From Limimaricola pyoseonensis (GTDB taxonomy: Bacteria; Pseudomonadota; Alphaproteobacteria; Rhodobacterales; Rhodobacteraceae): 64,000 bases of DNA. Under the pieces are notes generated by a model. The model was not told the origin of the DNA. It did no database searches and saw only the letters and a program-made list of their open reading frames with translations. Positions within the stretch are counted from its first letter, which is position 1. Each line of letters opens with the position of its first letter. The DNA lies in the NCBI RefSeq assembly GCF_900102015.1, contig NZ_FNAT01000004.1, forward strand, positions 184,443 through 248,442. Direction: 5' to 3'. The position numbers were made by a program, and so were the translations under genes. Of the stretch, positions 58,902 to 64,000 are shown piece after piece.

Positions 58902-59735
58902 TCAGACCCGGATCGGGTCGGCCTTGGCCAGCCGGTCGAAGCCCATCAGCGTCTCCACGAGCTTCGGCATCTGGTCGAGCGGCACCATGTTCGGGCCGTC
59001 CGAGGGCGCGGTGTCGGGGGCCTCGTGGGTCTCGATGAACACCGCCGCGATGCCGAGGCTCACCGCCGCACGGGCCATCACCGGCGCGAATTCGCGCTGC
59101 CCGCCCGAGGCGCCGCCCAGACCCCCGGGCTGCTGCACCGAATGGGTCGCGTCCATCACCACCGGGTAGCCGGTCTTCGCCATGGTCGGCAGCGACCGCA
59201 TGTCGGCCACCAGCGTGTTGTAGCCGAAGGAGACGCCGCGCTCGGTCAGAAGGATGCGCTCGTTGCCGGTCGAGGCGATCTTCTGCGCGACGTTGGCCAT
59301 GTCCCACGGCGCGAGGAACTGGCCCTTCTTGACGTTGATCGCGGCGCCGGTCTCGCCGGCGGCCAGGAGCAGGTCGGTCTGGCGGCACAGGAAGGCGGGG
59401 ATCTGCAGGATGTCGGCCACCTCGGCCACCGGCGCGCAGTGGTCGGCGCCGTGGATGTCGGTCAGCACCGGGCAGCCGATGGCGCGCTTCACGCCTTCGA
59501 GCACCTTCAGCCCCGCCTCCATGCCGAGGCCGCGCTTGCCCGAAAGCGAGGTGCGGTTGGCCTTGTCGTAGCTGCCCTTGAACACGAACTGCGCGCCATG
59601 CGCGGCGCAGGCCTCGGCCATGGCGCCGGCGATCATCTGCGCGTGGTCGTCGGATTCGAGCTGGCAGGGCCCGGCGATCAGGGTGAGCGGGCGGTCGTTG
59701 CCGATGGTGAGATTGCCGATCTGGACGTCGATCAT
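58902..59735 (-). CDS. kdsA: 3-deoxy-8-phosphooctulonate synthase
   Basis: 277 residues, the normal KdsA length. Family stretches: LIAGPCQLESDDHAQMIAG, FVFKGSYDKANRTSL, GCPVLTDIHGADHCAPVAEV, INVKKGQFLAPWDM and VVMDATHSVQQPGG. It condenses arabinose-5-phosphate with phosphoenolpyruvate to make KDO-8-phosphate in the cytoplasm. The ATG at 59735 begins the conserved domain. It lies beside kpsE/kpsT, so in this strain it may supply the KDO linker of a capsule as well as of lipopolysaccharide. Confidence 0.95.
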   Translation of the reverse strand: MIDVQIGNLTIGNDRPLTLIAGPCQLESDDHAQMIAGAMAEACAAHGAQFVFKGSYDKANRTSLSGKRGLGMEAGLKVLEGVKRAIGCPVLTDIHGADHCAPVAEVADILQIPAFLCRQTDLLLAAGETGAAINVKKGQFLAPWDMANVAQKIASTGNERILLTERGVSFGYNTLVADMRSLPTMAKTGYPVVMDATHSVQQPGGLGGASGGQREFAPVMARAAVSLGIAAVFIETHEAPDTAPSDGPNMVPLDQMPKLVETLMGFDRLAKADPIRV

Positions 59736-59805
59736 TGGGGCGGCCTTTCGCGAGGGGGTCGCCGCCGGTCTAGCGCGCCGGCGGGCCCGCGTCACGCCCG
59801 CCGCG

Positions 59806-61554
59806 TCAGCTCGAGACCTGCTCGCGCAGGATCGAGATGGTCAGCGACAGCACGAGGTAGTTGCCCGCGAAGATCAGCAGCGCCAGCGCGGTGTTCTGCA
59901 ACGCCTTCGGGTAGGTCGCCTCGTCCGGCGCCACCGGCTCGACCCCGAGCGACAGGTAGCGCACCTGCCGGTTGGCCTCGATCCGCGCCGCCTCCATCTG
60001 CTGCAGCGCCTGCTGCACCAGCAGCGTCTGGAAGCCGTAATCCTCCTCGGCCAGCCGAAGCTCGGTGTTGCGCGCCGCCAGCGACGAGCCCGCCGCGCTG
60101 GCGGCCGTCATCTCGCGGCGCAGTTCCGCGATCAGCGCCTCGACGCCCGCGATCTGGCCGCGGATCGAGCTGACCTGCGCCTCGTTCGGGCGGCGCACGT
60201 CGAGCCGGGTCTGCAGTTCGAGCTGCAGCTCCTGCCGCCGCGTCTCGAGAGCGGAGATCTGCTGGGTGCGGGCGGCGGTCTCGCCCACCGGGTCGATCTG
60301 CTGCACCTCGCGCTGGATCTCGAGCCAGTCGGCCAGCGCCGCGGCGCGGCGGGCCTCGGCCGCCTCGTAGCTTGCGCGGGCGCCCTGCATCTGGTCCTCG
60401 CGCAGCCGCCGCGTGAGCTGATCGACCTGCTCCTCGGCGAAGCCGATCAGCGCTTCGGAGAAGCGCTGCGAGACCTCGGGGTCGGGCGCGATCACCTCCA
60501 TCTTCACGATGCCCTCGGTCGGGTCGTAGGAGACCTGCACATGGTCCTTGTAGAGCGCGTAGGCGCGCTCGTTGCTGGCCGCGTCGGGCAGGCGCTGCAC
60601 CGGGTCGATGGCCGGGTCGGCGAAGACGGCCTTGAAGCCTTCCTCCTCGTCGAGCCGCACCATCGCGGCGCGCGAGGTCAGGTAGGACTGCACGGTGATG
60701 CTGTCCTGCTGGGTCGCCATCGAGGTGCCCTGGAACAGGCCGCCCAGGCCCGCGCTGCCCTGCGGCTCGGCCTGCTGGATCACGAATTCCGATCGCGTGG
60801 CGAACATCGGGGTCGCCATGGCGAAGAAGTACCAGCCGACCACCAGCGTCGGCAGCAGCACGAAGGCGGCGAGGCGGGCGGCGAGCCAGCCCAACCGGCG
60901 GCGGCGGCGGCGCGCCATGTCGCGCTGGATGCCGGCGATCTCGTGGGCGCGGCGGGCGGCCTGGTCTGCGGTCTCGGTCGAGGGCAGGTTGTCCGGTGGC
61001 GCGGCCTGCGGCAGCTTCGCGCGGGTGGTGGCGGGCAGGTTGCGCACCTCTTCCGGGCCGGCCTCGCCGGCCACGACCAGCTCGAGGATGTTCGAGCGCT
61101 GGAACGGGTCGATGCCGCGCGCCCTGAGCTGGCGCACCGCGTCGAAATCCGACGTGAACTCCATCCCCTGCTTCAGCGCCACGCGCCGCGCCATGCGCAG
61201 CTGGCGGCCGGTCAGCCCCTCGCGCCGGATGCGGTCAATCTCGCGCTCGGTCTCGGGGTCGGCGGCCGGGGCAGGGTCAGCGGCGGGGGCGGGGGCCTCC
61301 TGCGGCGCGGGCGTCTCCTCCGGGGCCTCGCCGGTCACGTCCTCGGGCAGCTCCTCGGGCACGTCCTCGGGCGCAGGGGCGGCCTGCGCGACCGGGTGCA
61401 TCGCCATCCGGGCCTGCGGCGCGGCTTCGGCCGGCCCTGTGCGCTCGGCGCGTTCGGCCCGCGCCGGCGCCGGCGCCGCCGCGTCCTCGGGCGGCGGGGC
61501 GAGCGGCTCGCCCGGGCGGCGGCGGTAGCGGGTCAGCTCAGGCGTGGTAGTCAT
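59806..61554 (-). CDS. kpsE: Capsule polysaccharide export inner-membrane protein (KpsE/BexC family)
   Basis: 582 residues. The first ~195 are low-complexity, rich in Ala, Pro and Glu (PAPAPEDVPEEL, AADPAPAADPET), then a charged Arg cluster (DMARRRRRR) and the first membrane helix (LAAFVLLPTLVVGWYFFAMA, about 228-248). A periplasmic coiled-coil region follows (LREDQMQGARASYEAAEARR to MEAARIEANRQ), with the KpsE/Wzz signature FATRSEFVIQQAEP, and a last helix near the C-terminus (NTALALLIFAGNYLVLSLT). KpsE proteins are about 380 residues, so the N-terminal extension is unusual. It overlaps kpsT by 17 bp. Confidence 0.88.
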   Translation of the reverse strand: MTTTPELTRYRRRPGEPLAPPPEDAAAPAPARAERAERTGPAEAAPQARMAMHPVAQAAPAPEDVPEELPEDVTGEAPEETPAPQEAPAPAADPAPAADPETEREIDRIRREGLTGRQLRMARRVALKQGMEFTSDFDAVRQLRARGIDPFQRSNILELVVAGEAGPEEVRNLPATTRAKLPQAAPPDNLPSTETADQAARRAHEIAGIQRDMARRRRRRLGWLAARLAAFVLLPTLVVGWYFFAMATPMFATRSEFVIQQAEPQGSAGLGGLFQGTSMATQQDSITVQSYLTSRAAMVRLDEEEGFKAVFADPAIDPVQRLPDAASNERAYALYKDHVQVSYDPTEGIVKMEVIAPDPEVSQRFSEALIGFAEEQVDQLTRRLREDQMQGARASYEAAEARRAAALADWLEIQREVQQIDPVGETAARTQQISALETRRQELQLELQTRLDVRRPNEAQVSSIRGQIAGVEALIAELRREMTAASAAGSSLAARNTELRLAEEDYGFQTLLVQQALQQMEAARIEANRQVRYLSLGVEPVAPDEATYPKALQNTALALLIFAGNYLVLSLTISILREQVSS

Positions 61555-62191
61555 AGAGCGCGCGCGCCTCCTCGAGCGTGTCGAACATGTGCAGCCGGCC
61601 GTCGCGCAGCACCGCCGCCTGCCGCGCGAAGCGCTCGAGCACCTGCGGCTGGTGCGAGACGATCACCACGCTGGTGGTCTCGAGCCGCTCGCGCAGGATC
61701 TCGCCCGCCTTGCGGTTGAAGGCCGCGTCGGTGGTCTGCGGCATGCCCTCGTCGATCAGGTAGAGGTCGAACTCCAGCGCCAGCATCAGCGCAAAGGAGA
61801 GCCGCGCCCGCATGCCCTGGCTGTAGGTGCCGACCGGGCGGTCGAAATACTCCTCGATGCCGCAGAGCCAGCGGCAGAAGGCCTCGACGTAGTCGGGGTC
61901 GAGCCCGTAGATCCGGGCGATGTAGCGGGTGTTCTCGCGGCCCGAATGGCGCGGCACCACCCCGCCCATGAAGCCCAGCGGGAAGGAGATCCGCCCGCGC
62001 CGGGTGATCTGCCCCTCGTCGGGCCGCTCGAGCCCGGCCATCATGTTGATCAGCGTCGTCTTGCCGGTGCCGTTCGGCGCCAGGATGCCGAGCGAGCGGC
62101 CCGGCTCCAGCCGGAACGAGGCGCGGTCGAGGATCACCTTGCGCCTTGTGCCGGTCCAGTAGGATTTGCTGACATCGCTGAACTCGATCAT
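61538..62191 (-). CDS. kpsT: Capsule polysaccharide export ABC ATPase (KpsT family)
   Basis: 217 residues: Walker A in GILAPNGTGKTTLI (Ala-Pro before the loop), a modest signature TYSQGMRARLSFAL, Walker B DLYLIDEGMP and H-loop VIVSHQP. The start MIEFSDVSKSYWTG and the length match KpsT/BexA. It energises export of the capsular chain through a KpsM-type permease, which is not present here. It overlaps kpsE by 17 bp, so the two are co-translated. Confidence 0.9.
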   Translation of the reverse strand: MIEFSDVSKSYWTGTRRKVILDRASFRLEPGRSLGILAPNGTGKTTLINMMAGLERPDEGQITRRGRISFPLGFMGGVVPRHSGRENTRYIARIYGLDPDYVEAFCRWLCGIEEYFDRPVGTYSQGMRARLSFALMLALEFDLYLIDEGMPQTTDAAFNRKAGEILRERLETTSVVIVSHQPQVLERFARQAAVLRDGRLHMFDTLEEARALYDYHA

Positions 62192-62348
62192 CGGCCCGTG
62201 TCTTCGTGTGTTTCGGCCGTCTGCGCAAGCCGCCTTGCCCGGGAGATAGGCAGGCATTGTGGCGAAACCGCGCCGGAATCCTTGCCAAACTGCGGGAGTG
62301 TTTCCCGGGTTTCAGGGCGCGGGCCCGCCGCCACGGCATGCGCCCCGT

Positions 62349-63632
62349 TCATCCCGGCTGGCGGGCCACGCCGGTGGCCCAGCCCGCCGCCACCGAGAGC
62401 GCGGCGGCGCCGAAGCTCAGCAGCGCGCCCATCTTGGCGGCGTCGCGCACCGGGATCTCGCCCAGCATCGCGTCGGGCGGGAAGGCGACCGAGGCGATGA
62501 ACAGCGACACGGTGAAGCCGATCGCCGCGACGCAGCCGATCACGAAGAGGTCGACCACCCGCATGCCATGCGGAAGGCCCAGCCCCATCGGCCCCGCCGC
62601 GATCCAGCCGAAGCCGAGGATGCCGAGCGGCTTGCCGACCAGGAGCCCCGCCAGAACCAGCCATGTCGGCGATCCGATCGAGGTGAACTCGACCCCGGCA
62701 TTGGCGAGGCCGAAGAAGAACAGGATCACCTCCACCGGCAGCTTCAGCAGGTGCTCGATGTGGTTGAGCAGGTCGCGCAGGTGCCGCTCGGCGTCGGAAA
62801 AGACGCCGAAGGCGCGGTCGGCATGGGGGATGGTGGGCACGATCGGCAGCAGCCCCAGCGCCGGGTGCAGCCCGGCCTGCTGGAAGCCGTACCAGCTGGC
62901 CGCCCCGGCCAGCAGGTAGGGCCAGAAGGACAGCCGGTTGCGCATGAAGGTCGAGTTCGGGCGCAGCTCGCGGTGCCGGTCGAGCCGGCGCGGCAGCCAG
63001 TTGGCCAGCAGCCAGACCGCCACCGCCGCGCCCAGCGACAACAGCAGCCACACCGGCGCGAGGTCGCCCTGCGGGTAGAAGACCGCGAGGATCACCAGCC
63101 CCGCCGCGTCGTCGGCGATGGCCAGCAGCAGCAGGAAGCGCACCGCCGGGTGGCCGGCGCCGAACACCATCCGGCCCACGAGGTAGGAGAACGCGATGTC
63201 GGTCGCGGTCGGGATCGCCCAGCCGCGCGCCACGGCGTCGAAGGTGTCGGAGCCCAGAACCAGCGCCAGCCCGAGATAGACCGTCACCGGCCCGACCATG
63301 CCGCCCAGCGTCGCCACCAGCGGCGTCGCCGCCTTGCGGCCGCGCAGCGAGCCGCTGCGCAGGATCACCGCCTCCCAGACCTCCTTGGCGGCGATGGCGA
63401 AGAAGAAGGCCATGGCGACGTCGTTGACGAGGTAGTGCAGCGTCAGGCTGCGATGGGCGACCGCGCCGCTCGCGTCGTGATGCGCGTGCCCGATCGGGAA
63501 ATCATGCGCCAGTTCATAGTCGACGAAGGCGTGGTAGCTGCCTGGGTCGAGATTGGCCCAGACCAGCGCGATCGCCGCGCCGAGGACCAGCAGCAGCGAG
63601 TAGTTGGTGACGAAGCTCCAGACGCGGTACAT
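62349..63632 (-). CDS. nhaA: Na+/H+ antiporter NhaA
   Basis: 427 residues with about twelve hydrophobic segments. NhaA signatures: LHYLVNDVAMAFFFAIAAKEV, the ion-binding aspartates in WAIPTATDIAFSYLVG and LLLAIADDAAGLVILAV (the paired Asp of the active site), and the C-terminal SLFIASVAF. GGGGGAG precedes the ATG at 63632. It exports Na+ (and Li+) in exchange for protons, typical of marine bacteria. The gene is 157 bp from the divergent small protein. Confidence 0.94.
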   Translation of the reverse strand: MYRVWSFVTNYSLLLVLGAAIALVWANLDPGSYHAFVDYELAHDFPIGHAHHDASGAVAHRSLTLHYLVNDVAMAFFFAIAAKEVWEAVILRSGSLRGRKAATPLVATLGGMVGPVTVYLGLALVLGSDTFDAVARGWAIPTATDIAFSYLVGRMVFGAGHPAVRFLLLLAIADDAAGLVILAVFYPQGDLAPVWLLLSLGAAVAVWLLANWLPRRLDRHRELRPNSTFMRNRLSFWPYLLAGAASWYGFQQAGLHPALGLLPIVPTIPHADRAFGVFSDAERHLRDLLNHIEHLLKLPVEVILFFFGLANAGVEFTSIGSPTWLVLAGLLVGKPLGILGFGWIAAGPMGLGLPHGMRVVDLFVIGCVAAIGFTVSLFIASVAFPPDAMLGEIPVRDAAKMGALLSFGAAALSVAAGWATGVARQPG

Positions 63633-63789
63633 GCGGCTCCCCCGGACCGGCGGCCATCCTCGAAGGGTATCGCCGGCGCCGGGCTCCCGGCAACGGCGGT
63701 CGGCCGCCCAGCGGTGCCGGGCCTTGCGAACCCCATGCCGGCCTCGCGCGTTTCGCCCCCGGATACCCAAGCACGACGGGAGACACGCC

Positions 63790-63864
63790 ATGGGCAAGTT
63801 CATCAAGTATTTCGCGATCTGGAAGCTGGTCCGCAAGGTTCTGCGCCGCGGCCGGCGGGCCTGA
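63790..63864 (+). CDS. Very small cationic protein (24 aa)
   Basis: A 24-codon gene: an aromatic/hydrophobic N-terminal helix with IKYFAIWKLVRK, followed by a basic end with LRRGRR. GGGAG lies 7 bases before the ATG, and all codons use G/C at the third position as real genes do here. The amphipathic, positively charged helix could attach to the inner face of the membrane. It is too short for most gene finders. It lies between nhaA (divergent) and a uracil-DNA-glycosylase-family gene. Function is unknown. Confidence 0.6.
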   Translation: MGKFIKYFAIWKLVRKVLRRGRRA

Positions 63865-63903
63865 GGCCTTGCGCGGGGGCGGATCGGCCATAGATGGCCG
63901 GCG

Positions 63904-64000
63904 ATGGACCAGCTGCGCGCCGATCTTTCCGCCTGCCGCCTCTGCGCCGACCGCTTCCGGGCCACCGCCACGCGGCACGAACCGCGCCCGGTGGTCTGGT
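63904..64000 (+). CDS. Uracil-DNA glycosylase family protein, N-terminal part
   Basis: The reading frame starts with ATG at 63904 and runs to the end of the window. The 32 residues seen include LSACRLCADRF followed by PRPVVW, the start of UDG-superfamily proteins, whose CxxC contributes to a metal or Fe-S site in families 4 and 5 and whose Pro-Arg-Pro lies near the first catalytic loop. The rest lies outside, so the family assignment is tentative. No strong ribosome site precedes the ATG. Confidence 0.6.
   Translation, partial: MDQLRADLSACRLCADRFRATATRHEPRPVVW

Overview
The window is a contiguous stretch of a very GC-rich alphaproteobacterial chromosome, most likely a marine member of the Rhodobacteraceae (Roseobacter/Rhodobacter group). 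The basis is family knowledge plus what is seen: three-part and TAXI-type TRAP transporters, an orphan LuxR regulator, an FnrL-like and a SqrR-like regulatory signature, an iron box of the TGA-N9-TCA (RirA) type, tight ATGA/TGATG gene coupling, and strong G/C preference at third codon positions throughout. I see no insertion sequence, phage, CRISPR array or rRNA operon. There is one tRNA (Gln, anticodon TTG). The window reads as ordinary, gene-dense core and metabolic-accessory DNA.

Layout. 1-6.3 kb: the end of pntB, then a reductive pyrimidine-degradation operon (omega-aminotransferase, N-carbamoyl-beta-alanine hydrolase, dihydropyrimidinase, a terminator, an NCS1 nucleobase permease and a DUF1330 protein). 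6.4-11.7 kb: a small ORF, a GGDEF-EAL protein with a PilZ protein (c-di-GMP module), an MpaB-type oxygenase and an orphan LuxR regulator with a lux-box-like dyad upstream. 11.8-19.2 kb: an MFS exporter, a class III aminotransferase coupled to a carboxymuconolactone-decarboxylase-like protein, and a TAXI-TRAP transporter with a universal stress protein. 19.3-24.4 kb: an EF-hand protein divergent from a two-component system whose kinase gene ends in a 27-bp tandem array, then a small coiled-coil protein and a BCCT transporter.

24.4-35.6 kb: two divergent transcription units that look like one catabolic system. One carries a GntR regulator, an HDAC-like (acetylpolyamine-type) amidohydrolase and an aminotransferase. 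The other carries a class II aldolase, a Dpp-type ABC importer, a 2-hydroxyacid dehydrogenase and a FAD amine oxidase. A GntR-type dyad lies between them. 35.7-37.3 kb: a serine hydrolase and an IMPACT-family protein. 37.4-41.4 kb: a persulfide/sulfur operon (SulP, persulfide-dioxygenase-like MBL, two YeeE/YedE proteins) under a divergent SqrR/BigR-type repressor. 41.4-44.2 kb: two Usp proteins, a lipoprotein cytochrome c and a membrane protein with FNR-type boxes. 44.3-48.3 kb: a siderophore ABC importer and a DUF2218 gene with an iron box. 48.3-52.1 kb: an exonuclease-like lipoprotein, DUF1289, Dps with a coupled unknown gene, and a FhuF-type ferric reductase. 52.4-58.4 kb: a tripartite TRAP transporter, HMG-CoA-lyase-like enzyme and CaiB CoA-transferase with a divergent LysR regulator. 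58.7-64 kb: tRNA-Gln, kdsA, capsule export genes kpsE/kpsT, nhaA, a 24-residue protein and the start of a uracil-DNA-glycosylase-family gene.

The most unusual signals are: (i) seven exact-length 27-bp units that begin inside the last codons of the histidine kinase and re-encode its C-terminal RLPHA peptide; (ii) a SqrR-like regulator whose start codon lies inside a perfect ATTC-N8-GAAT dyad and whose two cysteines have the spacing of the SqrR persulfide sensor; (iii) the uncharacterised amidohydrolase/aldolase/ABC catabolic cluster; and (iv) a CoA-transferase/HMG-CoA-lyase/TRAP set that could degrade a C5-C6 dicarboxylate. All functions are read from sequence motifs and family knowledge; no search was run.
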